Shown here: piece by piece, positions 25,446 through 33,927 of the stretch | How the letters are laid out: every line of letters starts with the position of its first letter | Numbering within the stretch: position 1 is the first letter of the stretch | NCBI GenBank assembly: GCA_963743705.1 | Contig: CAVUQS010000021.1 | Coordinates: forward strand, 558,001 to 622,000 | Reading direction: 5' to 3' | DNA: 64,000 nt | Source of the DNA: PALSA-243 sp963743705 | GTDB taxonomy: Bacteria; Acidobacteriota; Terriglobia; Bryobacterales; Bryobacteraceae | Notes under the pieces: model-generated | Database searches by the model: none | The model's input: only the letters and a program-made list of their open reading frames with translations | Told to the model about the DNA's origin: nothing | Program-made: the position numbers and the translations under genes

Positions 25446-26900
25446 CTAAACCTCTGTCGCCAATCTGGCCCATTCCAGGGCCACCAATCCGGCCGGGCGG
25501 AGTTTGACTTCCGCTGTCTTGCGACCCATGATTTCACCGATCAGGTGCGTTCGCAACTTTTGAAACTCACGGTCGCGCGTTCCGCTCAGGACACGGTTGA
25601 AGCGCCGCTGGAACCGCCAGGTGCGTTGTAGCTGGCTGGCCGCATCCTCATGACGGTAAAAGCTGCGAAGCTGATCCAGAAAATGCCGCGACATGCGGAA
25701 ATCGTGGATCAGGCGGGTCACGGTGTCTTTCAGATCCGCCGCATCGCCCAGCCGCTTCCATTCAAGAATCCGGCCCAGCAGATAGATGCAATCGCGATCG
25801 GCCGCTTTCGCCAGATCCAGATTGCGCCCTGCTTCCTCATATACGGCGGCCAGCGGATAATACGTCTCCGGCGCCAGCGCGATCGCCATCGAAATGGTCT
25901 TGCCCTCCGCGCCCGGATAATCCTTCAAATTTTCTTCGGTGAAGCGATGGAACAGGCGCTGCACCTCGCGTGCCAGGCCGATCAAAGCGTCCCAGGCGCC
26001 GTAAACCGCGAAATCGTCGCCGCCCGAATAGATCACGGTCACTTTCTTCCAATACTCGGGCATGGAACAGATCACTTCCAACTCGCCGGCAAAGAACTGC
26101 TTGTAGAGAACCGAAAGCGGTACGTGCTCTTCGATGGAATGCACGCGGCGCAATCTCAAACCGAAGCTATCCACATCGCCGCGCAACACGCCCCAAATCG
26201 ACCGGCCCTGCGCGCGCCGCGCCAGCGTCTGCACCGGCGCGATCTGCTTGCCGTCGTCGCTGGGAGCCGCATGCCGCGCCACCATGATGCCGTCGGGCGA
26301 AAGATTCGAGGTCACCGGCCAGGTGTATTTGCCTTCGCCGATCATAACCTTCGCCGGCGCTTCCGGCGACCATCCAATCGACGACGCCTCGCGCACTTTG
26401 CCCGCCAGTTCCTTGCCGAAATAGGCGTCGTACTCGCCCAGATTACCCGGCAGGTATGGCGCAAATGCCGGCGCGGCCTCGTTTTCACCCGCCAGCGGCG
26501 CGTGTTGCTTGCGATCCAACACTTCGTTCAAGCGCTTGCGGATCACCGCCCAATCACCCAGGTTATCGGTGAACGCCCAGATCAGCCGCACGCACCCGCC
26601 GCTCATTTCGCGCATGTGCGCGGCCGCTTTGGCCAGGAAATTTTCGGCCGCTTCCCGTACTTCGCCCGGCAGCACGATCAGAAACTGTCCGCCGCCGCTC
26701 GAACCCAATAAAATGCGCGCCAGGCCGAGTTCGGCCAGCAACGCGCGCGGCAGCGCCTCACCGATGAGGGTGATCCATTGGGAACGCCCGGCGAGCTGGT
26801 CTTCGCCGGCGGAGCGCGCAGAGCGTCCCCCGGCTGACCCGGCCAACAGGAACTCCTCTGTGCCCAGGATTTTGCCTTGCAACAGAATTTGTTCGGGCAT
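25446..26900 (-). CDS. cas10: Type III-A CRISPR Cas10/Csm1 without HD domain
   Basis: Cas10 is the large subunit that makes cyclic oligoadenylates on target recognition. This protein has 484 residues against about 750-850 for typical Csm1. It begins in the first palm domain (LAGRSQWITLIGEALPRALL, LGSSGGGQFLIVLPGE at 63-80). It continues with the second palm: RGDVDSFGLRLRRVHSIEEH (240-259) and the active-site YSGGDDFAVYGAWD with GGDD at 293-296. A helical domain 4 closes the protein. The N-terminal HD nuclease domain is absent, an in-frame stop lies just upstream of the ATG, and the CxxC zinc pairs are also missing. It should synthesise signal nucleotides but not cut single-stranded DNA. It is the first gene of the operon. 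Confidence 0.9.
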   Translation of the reverse strand: MPEQILLQGKILGTEEFLLAGSAGGRSARSAGEDQLAGRSQWITLIGEALPRALLAELGLARILLGSSGGGQFLIVLPGEVREAAENFLAKAAAHMREMSGGCVRLIWAFTDNLGDWAVIRKRLNEVLDRKQHAPLAGENEAAPAFAPYLPGNLGEYDAYFGKELAGKVREASSIGWSPEAPAKVMIGEGKYTWPVTSNLSPDGIMVARHAAPSDDGKQIAPVQTLARRAQGRSIWGVLRGDVDSFGLRLRRVHSIEEHVPLSVLYKQFFAGELEVICSMPEYWKKVTVIYSGGDDFAVYGAWDALIGLAREVQRLFHRFTEENLKDYPGAEGKTISMAIALAPETYYPLAAVYEEAGRNLDLAKAADRDCIYLLGRILEWKRLGDAADLKDTVTRLIHDFRMSRHFLDQLRSFYRHEDAASQLQRTWRFQRRFNRVLSGTRDREFQKLRTHLIGEIMGRKTAEVKLRPAGLVALEWARLATEV

Positions 26901-26941
26901 TGGAAAGCAGAAAGCCTTTGAAAATCCTCACTCTAGCACGG

Positions 26942-26970
26942 AATAGAGAAATGAAGTGACAGCGCGCCAA
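26942..26970 (-). promoter_or_regulatory. Candidate promoter of the cas10-csm operon
   Basis: On the minus strand TTGGCG (26970-26965) and TCTATT (26947-26942) are 17 bp apart, giving a start near 26935 and a 35-nt leader. Both boxes match the consensus at four of six positions only. No good ribosome site precedes the cas10 ATG. Confidence 0.35.
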
Positions 26971-27510
26971 ATTCATATTTCTTTGAGAGGAAACCTACGC
27001 TCCGGCCACTCTCTTATTGTGCGAAGTCTCCTTCTAGCCCTGGCGCTGACCGCCGGAATCGCCGCCGCGCAACAAAAGTCCGTGCCGCCGCACCAACGCG
27101 CCACCCCTCCCGCTACGCCTGCGCCCGCTCCGCACCTTACCGACGCACAAATCGACGCCGCCATCCGCATCAAACTGGCGAAATCCAAGATTGCGGCGGA
27201 TAAGTTTACCTATCGCGTACAGCACGGCGTCGTAACCATCGAAGGCAAGACCGACGTGGTCCAGCACAAAGGCGCGGCCACCCGCCTGGCCAGGACCGCC
27301 GGCGCTGTCGCCGTCAGCAACCACGTCCAAATCAGTGAGGCCGCGCGCCAGAAGGCCGCCGCCAACCTCGCCGCCGGCCGCCGCCGGGCGCAAGTCAAGC
27401 GCGGGGATGCCCGCAGTGAAACCAGTTCGGGCGCCGCGGCGCGCAGTTCCGTCAAACCCCCGGCGGCCACCGTTAAGAAAACTACCAGCGGTTCCGGCCA
27501 AAACCCATAG
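26956..27510 (+). CDS. Exported BON-domain protein
   Basis: About 184 residues from a GTG at 26956; a GTG at 27019, opening right at the signal peptide core (RSLLLALALTAGIAAAQQ), is an alternative start. A Pro-rich spacer leads to one BON domain: LTDAQIDAAIRIKLAKSKIA, YRVQHGVVTIEGKTDVVQHK and a terminal NHVQISEAARQK. BON domains bind phospholipid or peptidoglycan-associated structures in the periplasm (as in OsmY). The tail is basic and Ser/Ala-rich. It diverges from the csm operon and is followed by a parvulin gene, so it belongs to ordinary envelope maintenance, not to the CRISPR locus. Confidence 0.8.
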   Translation: MTARQIHISLRGNLRSGHSLIVRSLLLALALTAGIAAAQQKSVPPHQRATPPATPAPAPHLTDAQIDAAIRIKLAKSKIAADKFTYRVQHGVVTIEGKTDVVQHKGAATRLARTAGAVAVSNHVQISEAARQKAAANLAAGRRRAQVKRGDARSETSSGAAARSSVKPPAATVKKTTSGSGQNP

Positions 27511-27549
27511 TTTTGCGTCTGGTAAACTGGAGGCTCCGCCGACATTACC

Positions 27550-28437
27550 ATGAAATTCCTTGTTTTATCCGCTTTTTGCCTTGCCAGTCTGATCGCCCAA
27601 ACGCCGCAGCAGCAAGCCAAGCCGGCCGCCCCATCGGCGGCTTCCAACGATAGCGCGCCTGTTGTCTCCTTCGACGACGGAACCACCCTAACCAAGGCGG
27701 AGGTGCAAGCGTTGCTCGGCGCCGTGAACAACCCTCAGGCGGCCAAAGACATGCAGGCGTTTTTGGATCAATGGGCGCTGCTCCGCAAGCTGGCGCACCT
27801 GGCCGAGGAAGCCAAACTCGACCAGGAGAGCCCGGTGAAAGACCAGTTGGCATTTGCGCGCACCAACGTTCTGGCGCAGGGCGAACTTCAGCAACAGAGC
27901 AACCCGATTGTCTACTCCCAGGACGTGGAAAAGTATTACCAGGATCACAAGGACGACTACCGCACCATCAAGACCAACACCATCTACATCGCCTTCAGCA
28001 ACTCGGCCGCTTCGAAGACCGGCAGCGACGGTAAGAGGATTCTCTCCGAAACGGAAGCCAAGGCCAAGGCGGCGGCGCTTCTGGCGCAGATCCGCAGGGG
28101 CGAGGATTTCAAAAAACTGGCCAAAGAGAACTCGGACGACGAGCCTTCACGCGCCAAGGACGGTTTTTTCGGTGACCTCAAACCCACCGACCCGATGCCG
28201 GACACTCTTCGCGCGGCTATCTTCAAGCTCAAGGCGGGCGAAACAACCGATGTTGTGGCGCAGCCGAACGGCTTCTACCTGTTCCAGGCCGAAGCTGTGA
28301 ACTATAAACCGTTCGCTGAGGTCAAAGATCAGGTGGATCACGCCTATAAAGAGGAACGCTTCAAGGAGTGGTTCCTGGCCGTCCGGAACACTACCAAGGC
28401 CAAGATCCTCGATCCCAACGCGCTCAACTCGAAATAG
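27550..28437 (+). CDS. Exported peptidyl-prolyl cis-trans isomerase (parvulin/SurA type)
   Basis: 295 residues with a signal peptide (MKFLVLSAFCLASLIAQ). An N-terminal helical chaperone-like part (LTKAEVQALLGAV ... DQWALLRKLAHLAEEAKLDQ) is followed by one parvulin domain: LLAQIRRGEDFKKLAKENSD, DGFFGDLKPTDPMPDTLRAA, KAGETTDVVAQPNGFYLFQ. This matches the PpiC/SurA family, which helps outer-membrane proteins fold in the periplasm. It lies 39 bp after the BON gene in the same direction. Confidence 0.87.
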   Translation: MKFLVLSAFCLASLIAQTPQQQAKPAAPSAASNDSAPVVSFDDGTTLTKAEVQALLGAVNNPQAAKDMQAFLDQWALLRKLAHLAEEAKLDQESPVKDQLAFARTNVLAQGELQQQSNPIVYSQDVEKYYQDHKDDYRTIKTNTIYIAFSNSAASKTGSDGKRILSETEAKAKAAALLAQIRRGEDFKKLAKENSDDEPSRAKDGFFGDLKPTDPMPDTLRAAIFKLKAGETTDVVAQPNGFYLFQAEAVNYKPFAEVKDQVDHAYKEERFKEWFLAVRNTTKAKILDPNALNSK

Positions 28438-28487
28438 CCCGTACGACAGGGCTCCCGCCCTATCGAGGCCCTTTTCGGCACTTCCGT

Positions 28488-29534
28488 TTACCGGGTCCGT
28501 TCGGTCAGAGTCACCGCCGAACGCAATCGGAAAGGCACGCGCGTTTCCACCGAAAGCGCCGCCGCCTTGCGCGTCAGCAGAACGGTTCCCGCCCCCGCGC
28601 CGCCACCGGCGCCAACCCCAATCGCAGCGCCTTTGCCGCCGCCCGCCAGCCCGCCGATAATTCCGCCGATCGCAGCGCCCGCGCCGATAGTGGCCGCGGT
28701 CCGCCCGTGTTCCGGCTCGCTCTGCTTCACGAAACGCTCCGTCCGGATCGGCACATCCTGGTTGTCCGAAGTGTGCAAAGAAATCAGTTCGACGCTCAGC
28801 ACGCGCCCATTGCGGTCGGCCTCCGTCACGCGCCCCTCCACCCGCGCGCCGCGCTCGGCGATCACGAAGCCGCTCGCCACCAGCTCGCTATCGAGCGTGG
28901 CGCCGAAGACGTCGCCGGCGTGATTTCGCTCTGACGAGAGGTTATCCAACAGGCGCACCGGGATCAGAATACCGGCGTTCAGCGTAGCCTGGTTGGGCTC
29001 GGGAGCGATGGGCAGCGGCGCGGAGGAGAGAGTCGCGTTCTCCGGCTCCATGCGCGCGGGTGGAGTCTCCTTCGGCTGCTCGGGCGTCAGCGGCGGAGAA
29101 ACAGGGACGGTGGGAACGGGCGCAGGCTTAGCCGGCTCCTGAATTTCAACGCGCTGCGGCGGCGTGTGCATAACGCGCGGAGAGGCCGCAACCGGCGCCG
29201 CGGAGGCATGCTGTAGCGGGGCCGGCCTGCGCCGCGCCATAAATTTCGGCCTGGCATGCGGAGTGTCTTTCGTCGAGTTAGGCGGCGCCTTCGTGACCTC
29301 TGTCACAGCTTGCGTCGTAGACGCCGGTGGTTGCGAATCCTCCGCTTCCGCGGGTGTCTGCGCCGCCACAGGCTCCGGCGGAACGGCCGGCATCGACGGC
29401 GCAACCGCAACCGATGCGGTCGTAGGCGGAGTCACAACCACCTTCGCCGAATGTTGCGAAACTCTCACGAGAACCGCGCCTGTAAGCGCGCCCGCCAGTA
29501 GGAGCAGAACGACGTTGACCGGCTTCATCCCCAT
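28488..29534 (-). CDS. Membrane-anchored protein with proline-rich stalk and glycine zipper
   Basis: About 348 residues from the ATG at 29534 (GAAGGA three bases upstream); an open frame continues 59 codons further into the egtB leader but lacks support. An N-terminal anchor (VNVVLLLLAGALTGAVLV) is followed by some 150 residues rich in Pro, Ala, Thr and Glu. A folded part (IPVRLLDNLSSERNHAGDVF, SGFVIAERGARVEGRVTEAD) resembles the TrbI/TraB-like beta domain often seen in Acidobacteria. Then comes a glycine zipper (IGAGAAIGGIIGGLAGGGKG). It is probably a periplasmic envelope protein; function unknown. The short gap to the convergent parvulin gene holds a small AGGGC-tccc-GCCCT hairpin near 28447. 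Confidence 0.7.
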   Translation of the reverse strand: MGMKPVNVVLLLLAGALTGAVLVRVSQHSAKVVVTPPTTASVAVAPSMPAVPPEPVAAQTPAEAEDSQPPASTTQAVTEVTKAPPNSTKDTPHARPKFMARRRPAPLQHASAAPVAASPRVMHTPPQRVEIQEPAKPAPVPTVPVSPPLTPEQPKETPPARMEPENATLSSAPLPIAPEPNQATLNAGILIPVRLLDNLSSERNHAGDVFGATLDSELVASGFVIAERGARVEGRVTEADRNGRVLSVELISLHTSDNQDVPIRTERFVKQSEPEHGRTAATIGAGAAIGGIIGGLAGGGKGAAIGVGAGGGAGAGTVLLTRKAAALSVETRVPFRLRSAVTLTERTR

Positions 29535-29642
29535 GCTTCCTTCTACCCCTAACGGACGGAGTCTGCACGAATTTCGTTTCCGGCAATGTTCCGCCGCGTA
29601 CATCCCTAAAGCGGGCACGTTCGGTAGACTGTAGGAACTGCC

Positions 29643-30806
29643 ATGCGAACGCAAACCGATCTCGGTCGCGCTCTGGATGAGGCGCGGGAGCGGACGGACT
29701 CGCTCTTCCAAATCGTTCGGCCCGATTCGCTTTATGAGCGTCCACTACCCGAGCGGCATCGCATTATCTTCTACCTCGGGCACCTCGAAGCTTTCGATTG
29801 GAACTTGATCGGCCGCTATGCGCTCGACCGGCGTTCGTTCAGCCCCGATTTCGACAAGCTCTTTGCGTTCGGCATCGACCCTCCGCCCGGTCAACTCCCC
29901 GCCGACATGCCTTCCGATTGGCCGTCGCTCGAAGAAGTGGCTCGCTACAATCGCCGCACCCGCGACGCGATCGACGATGCCATGGACGAAGTGCCCGAGC
30001 AATTACTGCATGTGGCAGTGGAGCACCGGCTCATGCACGCCGAGACCTTGGCCTACATCCTTCACCAGCTTCCTTACGAGCGGAAGGTCGCCCCCGAAAG
30101 CAACGGACATCTGCGTCCCGCCGGCTCGCGCCAGCGTTGGAGCATCGATATCCCGGCCGGCGACGCGCAATTGGGAATCGAAGCCGGTTCCTTCGGATGG
30201 GACAATGAGTTCGACGCCCACCGCGTGCATGTGCCCGCGTTCTCCATCGCCAAACACAAGGTCACCAACGGTGAGTATCTGGAGTTCGTCCGCCAGGGCG
30301 CGTCGGTCCCCTTCTTCTGGTCGCAGCGTGACAGCGCCTGGATGCTACGCGGCATGTTCGAAGAATTTCCCTTGCCGCTCGAGTGGCCGGTCTATGTGAC
30401 TTACGATCAGGCTCAGGCCTATGCTCGCTGGCGCAATGCCACTCTCCCAAGCGAAGCCCAATTCCACCGCGCGGCGTCATTAGTGGGCGAAGACCCTTCG
30501 GCGAATTTCGATTTTCGCCGTTGGGATCCCGTCGCCGTTCACAGCGGCGACGCCAGCGCGGCCGTTCCTTCGCAACTGGTGGGCAACGGATGGGAGTGGA
30601 CTTCCACCGTCTTCGCTCCGTTCTCCGGATTCAAACCGTTCCCGTTCTACAAAAACTACTCCGAGCCCTTCTTCGACGGCCAGCATTTCGTCCTCAAGGG
30701 CGCATCGCCCGTCACCGCCGCGCGGCTGGCGCGGCCATCCTTCCGCAACTGGTTCCGGCCAGCTTATCCCTACGTCTACGCGACGTTCCGGCTGGTCCAA
30801 TCGTGA
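29643..30806 (+). CDS. egtB: Ergothioneine biosynthesis sulfoxide synthase EgtB-like
   Basis: 387 residues. EgtB is a non-haem iron enzyme that joins trimethylhistidine (hercynine) to a thiol donor with oxygen. The N-terminal DinB-like bundle supplies a three-histidine iron site: His47 in IIFYLGHLEAFDWN and the HxxxH pair His128/His132 in VEHRLMHAETLAYILH. The C-terminal half is an FGE-sulfatase-like domain (FGWDNEFDAHRVHVPAFSIA, VTNGEYLEFVRQG, WEWTSTVFAPFSGF). The stop overlaps the EgtD start. No EgtA, EgtC or EgtE is nearby, which fits a shorter route using free cysteine, as reported for some acidobacterial enzymes; the donor is an inference. Confidence 0.86.
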   Translation: MRTQTDLGRALDEARERTDSLFQIVRPDSLYERPLPERHRIIFYLGHLEAFDWNLIGRYALDRRSFSPDFDKLFAFGIDPPPGQLPADMPSDWPSLEEVARYNRRTRDAIDDAMDEVPEQLLHVAVEHRLMHAETLAYILHQLPYERKVAPESNGHLRPAGSRQRWSIDIPAGDAQLGIEAGSFGWDNEFDAHRVHVPAFSIAKHKVTNGEYLEFVRQGASVPFFWSQRDSAWMLRGMFEEFPLPLEWPVYVTYDQAQAYARWRNATLPSEAQFHRAASLVGEDPSANFDFRRWDPVAVHSGDASAAVPSQLVGNGWEWTSTVFAPFSGFKPFPFYKNYSEPFFDGQHFVLKGASPVTAARLARPSFRNWFRPAYPYVYATFRLVQS

Positions 30807-31759
30807 TGTATGCCCAAGCAGTTGAAAACGCATTTGCCCACGACGTTCGCGCCGGGCTCATGCGCCCCGAACAAAAGACGCTGCCCTGCCGCTATTTCTA
30901 CGACGCCGTGGGCTCGGCGCTTTTCGACGCCATTACCGAACTCCCCGAATACGGCCTGACGCGCGCCGATGAGCGCATCGTGCAGACCCACGCGCAAAAC
31001 CTGATCGATCGGCTTCCGCGCAATCTGATCGTCACCGAGCTCGGCAGCGGCTCAGGAACCAAAACCCGCCCCATTCTGGAAAAACTCCGCCAGAAGCAGA
31101 TCGTGGTCTATTACCCCATCGATGTCTCGGCGTCGGCGCTCGCAAAATGCAAGGCCGAACTCAGCCCGCTCGGCGCGGTGTTCCCGCTCGAGATGAGTTA
31201 CCTCGATGGCCTGCGTGAGGTATCCAGCCGCCGTGCGCCCGGCCAGACGCTGCTGGTTCTCTTTCTCGGCAGCACCATCGGCAACTTCGAACCGGATGCA
31301 GCTATCGACTTCCTGTACGCCGTCCGCCAGTGCCTGCTCCCCGAGGACGCCTTGCTGCTGGGAACCGACCTCGTCAAGCCCGTAGACCGTCTGCTCTTAG
31401 CCTACGATGACCCCACAGGCGTCACGGCTGCGTTCAACCTCAACCTGCTGGCGCGCATCAATCGCGAACTCGATGCCGATTTCGAATTGCGCCAGTTCGA
31501 GCACCTCGTCCGCTACAACGAAGAAGCGCAGCGCGTCGAGATGCATCTGAAATCGCGCGTCTATCAGATCGTCAGCATCAAGAAAGCCGACCTCATCGTC
31601 GACTTCGTTCCCAACGAGACCATCTGCACCGAAGCCAGCCACAAGTTCCGCTTCGAGCAACTCGACGCCATGGCGCGCGCCGCCGGATTTCGCGTGGAAG
31701 CCCGCTGGACCGATCGCGAGTGGCCGTTCGCGGAAAATCTGCTGCGGGTCGCTTCCTAA
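30806..31759 (+). CDS. egtD: L-histidine N-alpha-methyltransferase EgtD
   Basis: About 317 residues from the ATG at 30806, which overlaps the egtB stop in TGATG; the open frame continues back inside egtB, but this start fits the 320-residue family length. EgtD trimethylates histidine to hercynine with S-adenosylmethionine. Visible features are LPCRYFYDAVGSALFDAITE, YGLTRADERIV, the SAM loop ELGSGSGTKTRPIL, FLGSTIGNFEP and DLVKPVDRLLLAYDD-T. The tail has SHKFRFEQLDAMARAAGF. Coupling to egtB makes a complete two-gene ergothioneine module. Confidence 0.92.
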   Translation: MYAQAVENAFAHDVRAGLMRPEQKTLPCRYFYDAVGSALFDAITELPEYGLTRADERIVQTHAQNLIDRLPRNLIVTELGSGSGTKTRPILEKLRQKQIVVYYPIDVSASALAKCKAELSPLGAVFPLEMSYLDGLREVSSRRAPGQTLLVLFLGSTIGNFEPDAAIDFLYAVRQCLLPEDALLLGTDLVKPVDRLLLAYDDPTGVTAAFNLNLLARINRELDADFELRQFEHLVRYNEEAQRVEMHLKSRVYQIVSIKKADLIVDFVPNETICTEASHKFRFEQLDAMARAAGFRVEARWTDREWPFAENLLRVAS

Positions 31760-33426
31760 TTGCCGCCGCTATTTTTCGCCGCCAGCTCGTTGGCTTTTTC
31801 CGTGTCCTTGCGCGCTCCGTTGCGGTTTCCGAGTTCCGCGCGGGCCTCGGCGCGCCCGCGATAGGCGGGGATGCTGTCGGGCGTCTTCTTGATGACGCCG
31901 CTGTAATCGGACTCGGCTTTCTTGTAATCCTTGCGGCGCATATAGAGCGCTGCCCGCCAACTCAAGACCAGCGGCATATCTGCCTTCAACGCCAAGGCGT
32001 CGTTGAAATCCTGCAGGGCCGGGTCGTCCTGATGCAAGCCCACGTACGATTGCCCGCGCCAGAGATAGAGCTTGGCCAACTTTGGATGAATCTGAATGGC
32101 TTGCGTATAATCGCGAACCGCTTCGTTGAATTTGTCCGCTGACTTATATGCATTGGCGCGGCCCTCATAAGCCTCGCCCCAATCCGGGCGCTTCTCGACA
32201 GCTTTGCTGTACGCCTCGATCGCGCCGTTATAATCTTTGGCTTCCATCAGCGTCACACCCCGGTTGTACGCCTCTTCGGCGGAGACAGGGGCGGGGGCAG
32301 GCGTCGGAATCCTCTTCGGCGGATCCGGCGTCTTCTTCTCGGCGGCTACCTCGAGAGACTTCTTCGCCTCAGGCGCTGCCGGCGGCGGCGCGGTTTCCGC
32401 GGGCGTCGGAGTAACCGGCGTGGCAACAGCCGGTTGGGTCGCAACCACAGGAGGCGCGGAAGAAGCCCAGGGCTTCCACACCGCTACGCCCGCAATCGCC
32501 GCCACGGCGCCGATCGCGCCCAGCACCAGCGCCGGCGCCTTCGACTTTTTCTTCGCAACCCGCGGGATTTCCATCGCCACCGTGGGCGATTCCAGATCGA
32601 CAGTGGAAAGCGCGCCGGTGAGCGCATCCGCGAATTCCATGCAGTTGCGATAACGGTCCTTGGCTTCTTTCGCCAGCGCTTTGGCGATCACCGGATCCAC
32701 CGCCAGCGGCAATCCCGAATTACGCGAACGCACCGGCGCCGGGTTCTCGTTGACGATCTTGTACGCCAGCGTCGCCATCGAGTGTTCGCCGAAAAGCGTG
32801 TGGCCGCTCAGCATCCGGTAAGCCACCACGCCCAGCGCGAACTGGTCCGCGCGGCCATCCACCGCTTCGCCCTTGATCTGCTCCGGCGCCATGTATTCGA
32901 TGGTGCCCATCACCGCGCCGGTCATGGTCGTGGTGACGCCTTCCGTAATGCGCGCGATCCCGAAATCCGTGATCTTGGGCGTATTGGTGGAATCGAGCAT
33001 CACGTTGGCCGGCTTGATGTCGCGATGCACCACATTACGCGAATGCGTGTAATCGAGCGCCGACGCCATCGCGCGAATCACCCGCAGCGTGAAGCTGGAT
33101 TCCGGCACCGGCGTGCGCGAAAGATACGCGCCGAGGTTCTCCCCGGCAATGTATTCCATGATGATGCCCGCGCTCTCGCCCTCTTGCACCACGTCGTAAA
33201 TCCCGACGATGTTGGGATGCGAGAGTGCGGCCGCCGCGCGCGCGTCGCGCAACAAACGTCCCAGCAGGAATTCGCGGCGCTGCGCGTCTTCAATGGAAAG
33301 GTCGATGGTCTTGACCGCCACCTGGCGGTTCAGAACCGCGTCTTCCGCAAGATAAACAATGCCCATCGCTCCCTTGCCGAGCGGGCTGACAATCTTGTAA
33401 CGTCCGACGCGTTCCAGCATTCGCAA
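31756..33426 (-). CDS. Ser/Thr protein kinase with TPR tail
   Basis: 556 residues. The kinase domain starts at once (VGRYKIVSPLGKGAMGIVYL) and keeps all key elements: VAVKTI with the catalytic Lys, VVHRDIKPANVML, ITDFGIARI and GTIEYMAPEQIKG. A single membrane helix (ALVLGAIGAVAAIAGVAVW) and a Pro-rich stretch follow. The C-terminal 180 residues are TPR-like repeats (AYNRGVTLMEAKDYNGAIEA, AKLYLWRGQSYVGLHQDDPA). The gene at 33902-35723 is a close paralogue with the same plan. The stop overlaps that of egtD (convergent). The TPR region would lie outside the membrane if the single helix is real. Confidence 0.9.
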   Translation of the reverse strand: MRMLERVGRYKIVSPLGKGAMGIVYLAEDAVLNRQVAVKTIDLSIEDAQRREFLLGRLLRDARAAAALSHPNIVGIYDVVQEGESAGIIMEYIAGENLGAYLSRTPVPESSFTLRVIRAMASALDYTHSRNVVHRDIKPANVMLDSTNTPKITDFGIARITEGVTTTMTGAVMGTIEYMAPEQIKGEAVDGRADQFALGVVAYRMLSGHTLFGEHSMATLAYKIVNENPAPVRSRNSGLPLAVDPVIAKALAKEAKDRYRNCMEFADALTGALSTVDLESPTVAMEIPRVAKKKSKAPALVLGAIGAVAAIAGVAVWKPWASSAPPVVATQPAVATPVTPTPAETAPPPAAPEAKKSLEVAAEKKTPDPPKRIPTPAPAPVSAEEAYNRGVTLMEAKDYNGAIEAYSKAVEKRPDWGEAYEGRANAYKSADKFNEAVRDYTQAIQIHPKLAKLYLWRGQSYVGLHQDDPALQDFNDALALKADMPLVLSWRAALYMRRKDYKKAESDYSGVIKKTPDSIPAYRGRAEARAELGNRNGARKDTEKANELAAKNSGGN

Positions 33427-33513
33427 AAGACTCGCATATCAATGTAGCGCGAGTACAGGGGGCCCGTCGCAAAAATGAGACCGATCGGCCCCGCTTGAAA
33501 CGGGCCGGTACGG

Positions 33514-33927
33514 CTAGTCGCGCCCGCGCAACCGGCCAAGTTGGCGGCGGTCGCGCTTCGATGGCTTGCCTTCGCGCTGGGCTTCGAAATCCGGCGCCAT
33601 CTTGCGCGCTTCGGCGAAGCGGCGGCGCGCCTCGCGGCTGGCTTCTGTCTCCCGGTACAGCGTCTGCGCCACGCTCGCCGGCCCGCGCATCTCACTCAGT
33701 CCCAGCACTTCCACCTGAAAGACTCCGCTTTCGGTCTTAATTTGTAACATATCGCCGGCGTGGACTTCGCGCGCTGGCTTGGCAGTCTGCCCGTTGGATT
33801 CGATGCGGCCTAGCTCGCACTCACGGCCGGCAAGCGAGCGCGTCTTGAAGAAACGGGCCGCCCACAGCCATTTGTCGATCCTCACGCGGCCGGCGGAGGC
33901 GTCAATTTTCGAGACGTTTTCCTGCAT
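33514..33927 (-). CDS. S4-domain RNA-binding protein (Hsp15-like)
   Basis: About 137 residues from the ATG at 33927, which overlaps the end of the upstream kinase gene by 26 bp. The S4 domain is clear: VRIDKWLWAARFFKTRSLAG, then GRIESNGQTAKPAREVHAGD. Hsp15 (HslR) of E. coli, 133 residues, binds stalled 50S subunits carrying nascent chains, and this protein has the same size and basic C-terminal tail (REARRRFAEARKMAPDF, KPSKRDRRQLGRLRGRD). It sits between two related kinases in the same direction. Confidence 0.85.
   Translation of the reverse strand: MQENVSKIDASAGRVRIDKWLWAARFFKTRSLAGRECELGRIESNGQTAKPAREVHAGDMLQIKTESGVFQVEVLGLSEMRGPASVAQTLYRETEASREARRRFAEARKMAPDFEAQREGKPSKRDRRQLGRLRGRD

Noticed and set aside
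25650..26711. 353-codon plus-strand open frame across cas10
   Set aside because: Composition is that of a reverse-frame shadow and the opposite strand carries the GGDD palm.
26758..26976. Short minus-strand frame upstream of and overlapping cas10, as a possible detached HD domain
   Set aside because: No HD motif or helical pattern; most of it is cas10 read in another frame.
20998..27000. CRISPR array near the csm operon
   Set aside because: No regularly spaced direct repeats of 25-40 bp were seen in the flanks or gaps.
28488..29711. Longer start (29711) for the glycine-zipper protein
   Set aside because: It would overlap the egtB start by about 70 bp; the ATG at 29534 has a ribosome site and opens directly into the membrane anchor.
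32434..33447. 337-codon plus-strand open frame across the Pkn-TPR kinase
   Set aside because: Arg/His-rich shadow; the kinase motifs on the minus strand are unambiguous.
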